NCBI GenBank assembly: GCA_003242255.1
Contig: QGUT01000006.1
Location: 1-34,364 of the forward strand
Direction: 5' to 3'
DNA from: Bacillota bacterium
GTDB taxonomy: Bacteria; Bacillota; Thermosediminibacteria; Thermosediminibacterales; Thermosediminibacteraceae
DNA: 34,364 bases
Under the pieces are notes generated by a model, which was given only the letters and a program-made list of their open reading frames with translations, made no database searches and was not told where the DNA came from. The position numbers and the translations under genes are program-made. The first letter of the stretch is position 1. Each line of letters begins with the position of its first letter. Shown here piece by piece: positions 1 through 9,458 of this stretch.

Positions 1-1042
1 TGCCGAAGAAAGCCTTACCCTCGATCTTGCCGAATAAATTATAATATGTAGGGTTTGTCTCGAAGACCACGGGGGCGCCTTCGGTATTCCGGTTGTCGAC
101 GAAGAGGTTCACCTTGTAGCGCACGAAAAAATCTTCCTTCGGGGCGGCGTTACTGGAAATCGTGGCCACTTCCTGAAGTTCCCCTTTCGAGCCATCGCAC
201 TGCCTTATGGTCGGCAGGTTTTTGATGACGTCGTCCTTTACGGCTTTCAGGTACTCCATTATGCTTTCAAATTGGGCGTATTTGGCCGTTATCTCTTCAA
301 AGTACGGACCTACAGCTGCCAGGGCCGCATTTTTTTCCAGTTCCGATATTTCCTCCCGCAGGCTGCGGTCGAGGGCCCTCATCTTCCTCAGGGTCTCGTC
401 GATCCTGCTCTGCACGGCCCGGCTCTTTTCATCCAGAATTTTTTTCTCTTCTTCGGTGAGGGCGTCGTACTCTTCCTGGTTCATGGGCCTGCCGTCTTTC
501 AGCGGGATGGTCATCAGGCCCTGAGGGGTGCGCTGTATGGAAAGGCCTTCCTCCCTCGCCTGCCTTTCCAGTTTTTCCAAAAGCTCCACCGACATCTTCT
601 GGTATTTTTCCACCAGTTCCTGCCGCTGGCTCTCGAACTTCTCGTCGTCGAAGACCCGGGCGATCTCCCGCCTTACTTCTTCCACGAGCTTTTCCATGTC
701 TTTGGCAAATTCGGAACCCTTGCCCGCCGGCAGGAATATGGCCCGGGGCTTTTCAGGTTTTGCGAAATTGTAGACGTAGAGTATATCGTCGGGGACGGGC
801 TTTTCTCTGGCGATCCTGGAGACCGCGCTCCTGGTATAGGTAGTCTTGCCGGTGCCTTTAGGGCCCACCACGAATATGTTGTAGCCCTTCTTTTCTATCC
901 GAAGGCCAAATTCCATGGCCCGGACTGCCCTCTCCTGGCCAATTATACCGGAAGGGGGCTCCAGTTCCTCCGTGGTAATAAAATCGAAGGCCGAAGGATC
1001 GCAGGTCTCGCAGAGGTCCTTAGGCGAAAGTTTTTTGAGCAA
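1..1042 (-). CDS. Lon-like AAA+ ATP-dependent protease, N-terminal part (partial)
   Basis: Reading leftward from a TTG at 1042-1040, the frame stays open to the window edge, giving 347 codons of the N-terminal part; the protease end lies outside. AAAGGAGG sits 7 bases before the TTG, which decides the start. The protein carries a Walker A motif GPKGTGKTT at about residues 60-68 after the block GQERAVRAMEFGLRIEKKGY, then a long charged, probably helical region (about 120-270), then VVFETNPTYYNLFGKIEG. These blocks are typical of the Lon-related family of E. coli YcbZ (AAA_32 type), which combines an ATPase with a C-terminal Lon-type Ser/Lys protease domain. The family is cytoplasmic and thought to degrade proteins; its physiological targets are poorly known. 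The gene has its own promoter just after the pyrG terminator. The family call is firm; the catalytic residues cannot be checked here. Confidence 0.88.
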   Translation of the reverse strand, partial: MLKKLSPKDLCETCDPSAFDFITTEELEPPSGIIGQERAVRAMEFGLRIEKKGYNIFVVGPKGTGKTTYTRSAVSRIAREKPVPDDILYVYNFAKPEKPRAIFLPAGKGSEFAKDMEKLVEEVRREIARVFDDEKFESQRQELVEKYQKMSVELLEKLERQAREEGLSIQRTPQGLMTIPLKDGRPMNQEEYDALTEEEKKILDEKSRAVQSRIDETLRKMRALDRSLREEISELEKNAALAAVGPYFEEITAKYAQFESIMEYLKAVKDDVIKNLPTIRQCDGSKGELQEVATISSNAAPKEDFFVRYKVNLFVDNRNTEGAPVVFETNPTYYNLFGKIEGKAFFG

Positions 1043-1073
1043 AGCCCTTCCTCCTTTCTCCAGTTATAATTAT

Positions 1074-1102
1074 AATATAAACTTTCTGGGAATTTTGTTC
1101 AA
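1074..1102 (-). promoter_or_regulatory. Sigma-A-type promoter of the Lon-like gene
   Basis: On the minus strand TTGAAC (1102-1097) and TATATT (1079-1074) are separated by 17 bases, about 30 bases upstream of the TTG start. The -35 box begins just after the T-tract of the pyrG terminator, so the two elements are nearly fused. A second TATAAT-like run overlaps the site, so the exact -10 is uncertain. Confidence 0.55.
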
Positions 1103-1131
1103 TAAAAAAGGCTGGAAGCGATGATCCAGCC
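1103..1131 (-). terminator. Rho-independent terminator of pyrG
   Basis: Just after the pyrG stop the minus strand has a 7-bp stem GGCTGGA/TCCAGCC with an 8-base loop, followed by TTTTTTATT. It lies within 5 bases of the stop codon and ends the pyrG transcript. Confidence 0.8.
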
Positions 1132-1134
1132 CTT

Positions 1135-2830
<1,696 letters not shown>

Positions 2831-2842
2831 TATCTCTTTGCA

Positions 2843-2876
2843 AATAAAAAGCAGCGGTGAGGGCATCGCCACTGCT
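2843..2876 (-). terminator. Terminator of the MBL-fold hydrolase gene
   Basis: Minus strand hairpin AGCAGTGG/CCGCTGCT (8 bp with one G-U pair, 11-base loop) followed by TTTTTATTT, eight bases past the stop of the upstream gene. Confidence 0.75.
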
Positions 2877-2884
2877 TTTCTTTT

Positions 2885-3526
2885 CTATTCGTATTTGAGG
2901 ACGACAATCCGCCTTCCTTCCTGCTTTAAGTCTTCCGCCGTTATCTCCAGGGTATTGCTCTCCAGGAACTCCCCTCCGCCCACTTTTTCCAGGAATTTTT
3001 CTACCGGGTCTATGGGCATGCTCACCGCCGGCGTCTTGAAGTGCATGGGAACTACGATCTTGGGGTTTAATTGCTCCATGACCGCTGCGGCCCCTTCGAA
3101 GTCCAGCGTGAAGGTCCCGCCCACCGGCAATAGGAGCACATCTACTTCCCCGATTTCTTCTTCCTGAAGTTTGGTGAGCAGATGCCCCAGATCTCCCAAG
3201 TGGCACACCTTTATGCCGTCTATTTCAAAGACGAATACGATGTTCGGGCCCCTCTTTGCCCCTTTGGCTTCATCGTGGTAAGTAGAGATGCCCTTTATGC
3301 TGACCCCGCAGGTGTTGTATTCGCCCGGAGCTTTGATGATGGTAGGATCTCCCTGAACGGCCTCCACGTAGTTGTGGTCATAATGGTCGTGGCTCACCGT
3401 CACCACGTCGGCCTCCACCTTGGGTATCTTGTAACCCACGCTGCCGTCGAAAGGATCGGTCACAATCTTCGTCCCTATTTGAGATTCGAGAAGGAAGCAC
3501 GCATGGCCGAACCATCGAATTTTCAC
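2885..3526 (-). CDS. MBL-fold metal-dependent hydrolase (UPF0173/YtkL-like)
   Basis: A 213-residue single-domain metallo-beta-lactamase-fold protein. The metal-binding motif reads SHDHYDHN at about residues 45-52 (HxHxDH), with further likely ligands in HLGDLGH (about 109-115) and MHFKTP (about 162-167). It starts at MKIRWFGHACFLLE, the usual opening of the UPF0173/YtkL type. Start GTG at 3526 is set by GGGAGG 7 bases upstream. Relatives are cytosolic hydrolases, mostly with unknown substrate, so no reaction is assigned. It stands alone: the gap to the upstream gene is 169 bases and a terminator follows. TATAAT occurs on the minus strand near 3640, but I could not find a well-spaced -35 box. 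Confidence 0.85.
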   Translation of the reverse strand: MKIRWFGHACFLLESQIGTKIVTDPFDGSVGYKIPKVEADVVTVSHDHYDHNYVEAVQGDPTIIKAPGEYNTCGVSIKGISTYHDEAKGAKRGPNIVFVFEIDGIKVCHLGDLGHLLTKLQEEEIGEVDVLLLPVGGTFTLDFEGAAAVMEQLNPKIVVPMHFKTPAVSMPIDPVEKFLEKVGGGEFLESNTLEITAEDLKQEGRRIVVLKYE

Positions 3527-3695
3527 ACTAAAACCTCCCTTTCTTTCAAGGCTTCAAAACCTCGAACGCGCCACTTTATCTATTTTCTTTTCCTCTTTTT
3601 CGATGCCTAAAAAGGTTAGAACCTCAATACCTTATTATATATTCTTGGAAAAACGCAAAATTCCTGCTCGACTCTCTTATTTTAACCATTCCTTT

Positions 3696-5102
3696 TTAGT
3701 TAATTCCTGGTAAATCCTCTTCCCGGAGCTTCTTGAGCTTATACTGCAGGGTCTGCCGCGGGATGCCGAGCAGCTTCGCGGCTTTGGTTATATTGCCGTC
3801 CGTTTCGCGGATGGCCTTCTTGATGAGCTCCGCTTCCACGGTCTCCAGGGCCTCGTTCAATTTGAGCCGTTCATGGGAAACTATGGTTCCCTTTTTCGGA
3901 GAAAAGTGGGCTTTGATCTGCAGGGGAAGGTGTTCGGGCTTTATCTCATCCCCTTCCATTACCAGGAGGGCGCCTTCTATGGCGTGCTCCAGTTCCCTCA
4001 CGTTGCCGGGCCAGGGATATTCCATAAAGATTTCCCTGACTTTCTTCGAGATTTTCACTTCTTTAGCCGAGAATTTTTTTACGAAGTGGTCCACCAGAAG
4101 GGGAATGTCTTCCTTCCGCTCTCTAAGGGGAGGAATCCTCAAAGTCACCACGTTTATCCTGTAAAATAGGTCCTCCCTCAGCTTTTTCCGCTCCACCGCC
4201 TTCACCGGGTCTTCGCTGCAGGAAACGATTATCCTGACGTCCACCATATGATCCTTCGTGTCTCCGACGCGCCTTATCACTCCGTCCTGAAGAACCCGGA
4301 GGAGCTTCGCCTGAAGCTCCGGCGGCATGGCTTCTATTTCGTCCAGAAAGAGCGTGCCGCCGTGGGCCAGTTCGAAAAGACCCGGGCGGTCCTGCGCGCC
4401 GGCGAAGCTACCGCTCACGGTGCCGAAGAGCACGTTTTCCAGGAGCGACCCCGGCAGGGCCGCGCAGTCCTGCGGTATGAAGGGGCCCTCCTTCCTCGGG
4501 CTTTCGCCGTGGATGGCCCGGACGAAAAGTTCCTTGCCCGTCCCGGTCTCTCCCCAGACCAGCACCGGAGCAGAGCTCCCGGCGACTTTTTTTGCCAGTT
4601 TCTTTAATTCAACGATCGCCCTGCTCTCGCCCACTATGTCGTCCAGGGTGCACCGTCCCAATCCCTTTTGGGCAGCTTTAACCTCTGTCTGCCCGTAGAG
4701 AAGAGCCTCCAGGTCCGCTATGCGCTCGGACATGGATTTTACCGAAGTCACGTCCCTCGAAATCTCTATGGCCCCCACGACCCGGTCGCCTACCTTTACC
4801 GGCACGGTGCTGTTTATGGTGGTTATCTTCTTCCCTTTGTAATTGGTGAAGGTCTGCAGCTTTTCGTAAATCGGCTCTCCGGTCTTCAAGACTTTGTAAA
4901 TGGTGCTCTCTTCCTCGGTGAGCGAAGGGAAGACCTCGAGGACGGGCCTTCCTACCACTTCGGAAGGCGAAAGTCCTTCTATCCGGGATGCGGCTTTGTT
5001 GTAATACAGGGTCACCCCCCGGTGGTCCACTATGTGGACTCCCTCTTCTACGTGAGAAAGCAGAAGTTCGAAAAGGGAACTTATCGGGATCTCGCTTTTC
5101 AC
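3696..5102 (-). CDS. PAS/AAA+/Fis sigma-54-type transcriptional activator (RocR-like) with altered GAFTGA loop
   Basis: 468 residues with the layout of bacterial enhancer-binding proteins: PAS sensor (about 10-118), AAA+ core with Walker A GETGTGKE (184-191) and Walker B GTLFLDE (249-255), then a Fis-type helix-turn-helix (about 435-460, GNITKAAKLLGIPRQTLQYK). The DRPGLFE stretch and PAS style resemble RocR, the arginine-catabolism activator of Bacillus, but the ligand is unknown. Oddly, the sigma-54 contact loop, normally GAFTGA, reads GSFAGA (231-236), losing the threonine that is critical in well-studied members. Start GTG at 5102 lies 6 bases after the argS stop with no clear Shine-Dalgarno, so translational coupling to argS is likely. 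No gene of arginine breakdown is next to it. Family firm, target and sigma-54 use uncertain. Confidence 0.9.
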   Translation of the reverse strand: MKSEIPISSLFELLLSHVEEGVHIVDHRGVTLYYNKAASRIEGLSPSEVVGRPVLEVFPSLTEEESTIYKVLKTGEPIYEKLQTFTNYKGKKITTINSTVPVKVGDRVVGAIEISRDVTSVKSMSERIADLEALLYGQTEVKAAQKGLGRCTLDDIVGESRAIVELKKLAKKVAGSSAPVLVWGETGTGKELFVRAIHGESPRKEGPFIPQDCAALPGSLLENVLFGTVSGSFAGAQDRPGLFELAHGGTLFLDEIEAMPPELQAKLLRVLQDGVIRRVGDTKDHMVDVRIIVSCSEDPVKAVERKKLREDLFYRINVVTLRIPPLRERKEDIPLLVDHFVKKFSAKEVKISKKVREIFMEYPWPGNVRELEHAIEGALLVMEGDEIKPEHLPLQIKAHFSPKKGTIVSHERLKLNEALETVEAELIKKAIRETDGNITKAAKLLGIPRQTLQYKLKKLREEDLPGIN

Positions 5103-5108
5103 GTTATG

Positions 5109-6815
5109 TCACATCCGCTCGGGAGCAGAAATTCCCAAGATATTGAAGGCGTTTCGCAGGACCTGCTGCACGGCCTTCACCAGCATCAGCCGGGCCTTGG
5201 TGAGATTCGGGTCCTCGGTCAGCACCCGGCACGCGTTGTAGAAGGAGTGAAAGGCCGCCGCCAGTTCCATGGTGTAATTGGTTATTCGGTACGGCGAAAG
5301 GGTGGTGGCAGCCACCTTTATGACCTCCGGAAAGTCTGCCAATTTCTTGATGAGTTCTATTTCGGCCTCGGAAATAAGCTCAGAAAGGAGCTTTTCCATA
5401 TCCTGGGGAGCAATTTCGCCGCTTTCGGGCACTTCTACCCCCTGCTCCTTTGCCTGCCTTAAAATGCTGGATATGCGGGCGTGGGCGTACTGCACGTAGT
5501 ACACCGGGTTTTCTTCCGACTGCTTCACTGCCAGGTCCAGGTCGAAATCCAGGTGCGTGTCGGCCCCCCGCAGGTTGAAGAAGAACCTGGCTGCATCCTT
5601 GCCCACTTCCTCCACCAGGTCCGCTAACGTCACCGCCCGGCCGGTGCGCTTGGACATGCGGGCGATCTCTCCGTTCCTGTACAGGCGCACGAGCTGCATG
5701 ATGATTATGGTGAGCTTTTCCGGGTCGTACCCCAAGGCCGCCAGGGCTCCCTTTACCCTGGGGACATGGCCGTGGTGGTCGGCGCCCCAGATGTCTATGA
5801 CCCAATCGAACCCACGGTCGAACTTGTCCTTGTGGTAAGCTATGTCGGCAGCAAAATAGGTGGGGATGCCGTTTTGCCTTACCAGCACTTCGTCCTTGGG
5901 AACGCCGAAGGCCGTCGCTTTAAACCAGAGGGCGCCGTCCTTCTCGTAAGTGTATCCCCGCTCGGTCAAAAGCCTTATGACCTCCTGCACCTTCCCGCTC
6001 TCGTGCAGGGTCCTTTCGGAAAACCACACGTCAAAGGTGACGCCGAAGTTCTTCAAGTCCTCTTTCATGCGGGCTATGTTCTTCTTTAAGGCGTACTCCA
6101 CAAAATAGGCTCTCCTCTCGGCACTGTCCCAGGAGAGGAATTTGTCGCCCTCCTTTTCGATCAACTCCCGCATGTGATCCTTTATGTCCTCTCCGTGATA
6201 CCCGCCTTCCGGGATCGAACTTTCATAGCCCAAAAGTTCCAGGTACCTTGCCTCCAGCGAGAGCCCGAAGTTTTCTATCTGGTTTCCGGCATCGTTTATG
6301 TAGAACTCCCTCTCGACGTCGTACCCCACCATTTCCAGGACTGACGCCAGCGCATCCCCCAAAGCCGCTCCCCGGGCATTGCCCATGTGCATGGGGCCCG
6401 TCGGGTTGGCGCTGACGAACTCCACCTGCACTTTCCTGCCCTTCCCGATATCCTGCCGGCCGTAATTTTCTTTTTCACTTAAGATCACCGGGATGACGCC
6501 GTGGGCCCAGGTGGGAGAGAGGTAGAAATTTATAAAACCCGGCCCGGCCACTTCCACTCTTTCCACGCCGGTGCCGGCGATATCCATCCTGTCCTTTATT
6601 ATCTCCGCGATCTTTCTGGGGGGCATCTTGGCTGTTCTTGCCGCCATCATCGCCACATTGGCCGCAAAGTCGCCGTGTTCTCTAGCCTGAGGCACCTCTA
6701 TGGCAAAATCCGGAATTCCATCAAGGCTCAAGGCTCCTTCTTCTACAGCCTTCGCGAGGGCGGACACCGTGATCTCCTTGAGCTTTTCTTTCATCTGCGC
6801 CTTGACGTCGTTCAT
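5109..6815 (-). CDS. argS: Arginyl-tRNA synthetase
   Basis: Charges tRNA-Arg with arginine in the cytosol. 568 residues, normal for the class I enzyme. The N-terminal additional domain precedes the HIGH-type motif, here SANPTGPMHMGNARG, and the KMSKS-type loop appears as MSKRTGR, usual for ArgRS. The C-terminal DALR anticodon-binding domain ends in the family-like tail NAFNILGISAPERM. A longer in-frame ATG at 6860 was rejected: ATG 6815 has GGGAGG 6 bases upstream and the 15 extra residues would overlap the promoter region. The next gene (the activator) starts 6 bases after the stop, so the two are probably one transcript. The roughly 45-base leader is too short for a T-box. Confidence 0.97.
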   Translation of the reverse strand: MNDVKAQMKEKLKEITVSALAKAVEEGALSLDGIPDFAIEVPQAREHGDFAANVAMMAARTAKMPPRKIAEIIKDRMDIAGTGVERVEVAGPGFINFYLSPTWAHGVIPVILSEKENYGRQDIGKGRKVQVEFVSANPTGPMHMGNARGAALGDALASVLEMVGYDVEREFYINDAGNQIENFGLSLEARYLELLGYESSIPEGGYHGEDIKDHMRELIEKEGDKFLSWDSAERRAYFVEYALKKNIARMKEDLKNFGVTFDVWFSERTLHESGKVQEVIRLLTERGYTYEKDGALWFKATAFGVPKDEVLVRQNGIPTYFAADIAYHKDKFDRGFDWVIDIWGADHHGHVPRVKGALAALGYDPEKLTIIIMQLVRLYRNGEIARMSKRTGRAVTLADLVEEVGKDAARFFFNLRGADTHLDFDLDLAVKQSEENPVYYVQYAHARISSILRQAKEQGVEVPESGEIAPQDMEKLLSELISEAEIELIKKLADFPEVIKVAATTLSPYRITNYTMELAAAFHSFYNACRVLTEDPNLTKARLMLVKAVQQVLRNAFNILGISAPERM

Positions 6816-6866
6816 AAATGACCTCCCAAAATTATCAGAATATTTAATGCACCGCCGCATATTACT

Positions 6867-6895
6867 ATTATATATTTTTGCTCACGTTTATGCAA
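6867..6895 (-). promoter_or_regulatory. Sigma-A-type promoter of argS
   Basis: Minus strand TTGCAT (6895-6890), 17-base spacer, TATAAT (6872-6867). It is back to back with the promoter of the divergent regulator gene, so their upstream elements lie within 20 bases of each other. Confidence 0.78.
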
Positions 6896-6913
6896 CAAAA
6901 AGGAAAAAACCGC

Positions 6914-6943
6914 TTGCAACAGAACCTAATTACATTCTATAAT
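6914..6943 (+). promoter_or_regulatory. Sigma-A-type promoter of the BusR-like regulator
   Basis: TTGCAA (6914-6919), 18-base spacer, TATAAT (6938-6943), about 35 bases before the ATG at 6983. Confidence 0.68.
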
Positions 6944-6982
6944 TGTACGAGCCCCCATAATTTTAACCGGAGGTATATTCAA

Positions 6983-7603
6983 ATGAGCGAACTTGCCAGG
7001 CCTAAATACGAATATATCGCCCTTGACATAGCCCGGCGAATAGTCCAGGGGGAGTTTCAGGAAGGGGAAAGGCTGTACGGAAGATCCGAACTTGCCGGCC
7101 TATACAACGTTTCCCCGGAGACGATTCGAAGGGCGGTTTCCCTGCTGCAGGACATGGGCGTGGTGTTCGCCGAGCAGGGAAGGGGCATTATCATAAAGTC
7201 CAGGCAGGCGGCCTTTAGCTACGTGGACCGCTTCAACGAAAAAGATACCTTGGAGTCTTTGAGAAATGAGTTGTCCGAAATTCTGAAAGCCCGTAGGCAA
7301 CTGGACGAAAGGCTGAAATCCATATTGATTAAAATCTTCGAATACGCCAGCCGGTTGAGAAACATAAACGCTTACAACCCCGTGGAAGTTCGGGTGAGCG
7401 AAAGCAGCCCGGCGGCGGGAAAAACCATATCGGAACTAAAATTCTGGGAGAACACCGGCGCCACTATCATCGCGGTGAGGCGGGGTGAGGAGCTTTTTCT
7501 TTCACCGGGACCCCATTTTAGAATAAAGGCGGGGGACTTCCTGGTGCTGGTGGGCAAGGAATATATACTCGAAAAAACCGAAGCTTTCCTGAACCGGAAA
7601 TAA
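6983..7603 (+). CDS. busR: GntR-type regulator with RCK_C (TrkA-C) domain, BusR-like
   Basis: 206 residues: a GntR winged helix-turn-helix (about 10-75, including GRSELAGLYNVSPETIRRAV), a heptad-rich coiled coil (about 83-128), and an RCK_C/TrkA-C domain (about 132-203, ending in AGDFLVLVGKEYILEK). This is the domain order of BusR of lactococci and streptococci, which uses RCK_C to bind c-di-AMP and represses the busA glycine-betaine importer. Here an osmolyte ABC transporter starts 70 bases downstream, so the same job is inferred. I chose ATG 6983 because CCGGAGG precedes it and the GntR fold begins there; upstream in-frame codons overlap the promoter. There is no terminator before the transporter promoter, so read-through is possible. 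The architecture is clear; c-di-AMP binding and the symbol are inferred. Confidence 0.85.
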   Translation: MSELARPKYEYIALDIARRIVQGEFQEGERLYGRSELAGLYNVSPETIRRAVSLLQDMGVVFAEQGRGIIIKSRQAAFSYVDRFNEKDTLESLRNELSEILKARRQLDERLKSILIKIFEYASRLRNINAYNPVEVRVSESSPAAGKTISELKFWENTGATIIAVRRGEELFLSPGPHFRIKAGDFLVLVGKEYILEKTEAFLNRK

Positions 7604-7612
7604 TTTTTTTAT

Positions 7613-7641
7613 TTGACCACCGACAACTCTAATGATATAAT
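7613..7641 (+). promoter_or_regulatory. Sigma-A-type promoter of the opuC-like operon
   Basis: TTGACC (7613-7618), exact 17-base spacer, TATAAT (7636-7641), between the regulator stop and the ATPase start. The -10 box lies inside the spacer of the inverted repeat annotated at 7622-7650. Confidence 0.78.
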
Positions 7642-7650
7642 TGAGTTGTC
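7622..7650 (+). promoter_or_regulatory. Candidate BusR operator: perfect inverted repeat over the -10 box
   Basis: The left arm GACAACTC (7622-7629) and right arm GAGTTGTC (7643-7650) are exact reverse complements with a 13-base spacer that holds TATAAT. The left arm sits between -35 and -10 and the right arm covers the likely transcript start, an ideal place for a repressor. The regulator encoded just upstream is the obvious candidate ligand; binding is inferred. Confidence 0.65.
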
Positions 7651-7673
7651 ACTTAGCGGAGGAGGTGACGGGC

Positions 7674-8783
7674 TTGATAAAGTTTGAGAACATCACCAAA
7701 AAGTATGGCGACACCGAAGTCATAAAGGGAGTCAGCATGGAGATAAAAGACGGCGAATTCGTGGTACTGATAGGCCCCAGCGGTTGCGGCAAGACCACCT
7801 GCCTTAAAATGATAAACCGGCTCATCGAACCTTCTTCCGGGACCATATATATAGACGGGCAGGACATATCCAAGATGGACCCCATAGAACTGCGCCGCAA
7901 CATCGGCTACGTCATCCAGCAGATAGGGCTCTTCCCCCACATGACGGTAAGGCAGAACATCGAACTGGTGCCGCTTTTGAAGAAATGGCCCAAGGAGAAG
8001 AGGCTGAAGAGGGTAGAGGAACTCCTGAACCTGGTGGGGCTTCCCCCGGAACAGTACATGAACCGATTCCCCTCGGAACTTTCCGGCGGTCAGAGGCAGC
8101 GGGTGGGTGTGGCCCGGGCTCTGGCGTCGGACCCGGATATCATATTGATGGACGAACCTTTTAGCGCCATCGACCCCATCGCCCGCACCCAATTGCAGGA
8201 TGAACTCTACGAACTGCAGGAAAAACTAAAAAAGACGATAGTTTTCGTAACCCACGACATAGACGAGGCGTTGAAACTAGCCGACCGAATATGCATCATG
8301 AGAGATGGCACCGTGGTCCAGTTCGACACTCCCGAGGAGATACTGAAAAACCCCGCCAGCGAATTTGTGGAAAACCTCATAGGAAAAAAGCGCATCTGGA
8401 GAAAACCCGAGCTGGTATCGGTGAAGGACATAATGATAACCAATCCGGTCAAGGCGCTGCCCTCCAGGACTCTGGCCCAGGCAGTGGAAATCATGGCCGA
8501 AAGCGGGGTGGACAGCGTGCTGGTGGTGGATGGCAAAAACCGGCTCCTCGGCATCGTCACAGCGGAAAACATAAGGAAGAACAAGGATCGGGCCAAGAAG
8601 CTGGAGGAGATATACACCCGGGACCTCTACACGGTAAGGCCCGAGGCCTCGGTGGTAGAAGCCTTCAGGCTCATGTCCCAGAAGAAGATTGGCTACGTGC
8701 CGGTAGTGGATGAAGACAACGTGCTCCAGGGGCTGGTGACCCGCAGCACTCTGGTAAATTTATTGGGCGAAAATTTAGAATAG
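7674..8783 (+). CDS. opuCA: Osmoprotectant (glycine betaine/choline-type) ABC transporter ATPase with CBS domains
   Basis: 369 residues. The ABC domain has Walker A GPSGCGKTT (34-42), signature LSGGQRQR (136-143) and Walker B IILMDEP (156-162). Two CBS domains follow (about 248-305 and 313-366), as in OpuCA/OpuBA-type ATPases, where they sense ionic strength or nucleotides. It powers uptake of quaternary-amine osmolytes with the next two gene products at the membrane. An in-frame ATG at 7641 would add 11 residues but lies in the operator; TTG 7674 is chosen because GGAGGAGGTGA lies just upstream and the protein then starts at the usual MIKFENITKKYG. The next gene follows after 17 bases. The exact substrate (betaine, carnitine, choline or other) cannot be read from sequence. 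Confidence 0.93.
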   Translation: MIKFENITKKYGDTEVIKGVSMEIKDGEFVVLIGPSGCGKTTCLKMINRLIEPSSGTIYIDGQDISKMDPIELRRNIGYVIQQIGLFPHMTVRQNIELVPLLKKWPKEKRLKRVEELLNLVGLPPEQYMNRFPSELSGGQRQRVGVARALASDPDIILMDEPFSAIDPIARTQLQDELYELQEKLKKTIVFVTHDIDEALKLADRICIMRDGTVVQFDTPEEILKNPASEFVENLIGKKRIWRKPELVSVKDIMITNPVKALPSRTLAQAVEIMAESGVDSVLVVDGKNRLLGIVTAENIRKNKDRAKKLEEIYTRDLYTVRPEASVVEAFRLMSQKKIGYVPVVDEDNVLQGLVTRSTLVNLLGENLE

Positions 8784-8800
8784 TAAAGGAGGGGAACCGG

Positions 8801-9442
8801 ATGGTAAGCGAATATGTAGATTTTATCGTTCAGCGGATGGACGACATACTGCTCTTTTCAGCCCAGCACCTGCAGCTTTCCTTTACGGCCATCCTCATCG
8901 CCATAGCCATAGGGGTGCCACTCGGCATAGTAATGATGATGCTTCCCAGAATTTCGCCGCTCATTTTGGGAATTTCCAACGCCGTTCAGGCCATGCCAAG
9001 TCTCGCTCTGATGGGGTTCATGGTCCCCCTTCTCGGCATAGGTTCGACCCCTTCCATAGTGATGGTGATCGTCTACGCCCTGCTTCCCATCATCAAGAAC
9101 ACCTACACGGGGCTTACCGGGATAGACAAGGCCATCATCGAAGCGGGCACCGGCATGGGCATGACTGAATTTCAATTGATGACCATGGTTCGGATACCTT
9201 TAGCCCTCCCCATAATAATGGCCGGCATCCGGATTTCGGCGGTAATGGCCGTGGGATACACCACCCTGGCGGCCCTCATAGGTGCCGGAGGTTTGGGGCA
9301 GCTTATATACAGGGGCATATCCATGGTGAACAGCAAGATGATACTGGCAGGGGCGGTGCCCGCCATGGTGCTGGCCCTGCTCATCGACCGGCTCTTTTCC
9401 TTCCTGGAAAGGCTGGTAACTCCAAAAGGCATTAAATTATAA
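8801..9442 (+). CDS. opuCB: Osmoprotectant ABC transporter permease
   Basis: 213 residues, a normal size for OpuCB/OpuBB. About five to six hydrophobic segments and the binding-protein-dependent permease (EAA) loop, here [20 protein letters not shown], about residues 115-134, which docks on the ATPase. The ATG has AAAGGAGGGG 6 bases upstream. Bacillus OpuB/OpuC operons usually encode two different permeases; only one is present here, and no second permease follows the binding protein, so a homodimeric channel is likely. Confidence 0.92.
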   Translation: MVSEYVDFIVQRMDDILLFSAQHLQLSFTAILIAIAIGVPLGIVMMMLPRISPLILGISNAVQAMPSLALMGFMVPLLGIGSTPSIVMVIVYALLPIIKNTYTGLTGIDKAIIEAGTGMGMTEFQLMTMVRIPLALPIIMAGIRISAVMAVGYTTLAALIGAGGLGQLIYRGISMVNSKMILAGAVPAMVLALLIDRLFSFLERLVTPKGIKL

Positions 9443-9458
9443 AAAGGAGGCGATCATA

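Noticed and set aside
272-1069. Long plus-strand ORF opposite the Lon-like gene, and similar long ORFs at 1360-2208, 4668-5462, 16202-17353, 19555-20307 and 33602-34342
   Set aside because: All are antisense or other-frame shadows of well-supported genes; none has a ribosome site with a recognisable product.
3527-3695. Sigma-54 -24/-12 promoter upstream of the MBL hydrolase (TGGCGC on the minus strand)
   Set aside because: There is no GC element at the required spacing from the GG.
6816-6866. T-box in front of argS
   Set aside because: The leader is about 45 bases and lacks the T-box motif and specifier stem.
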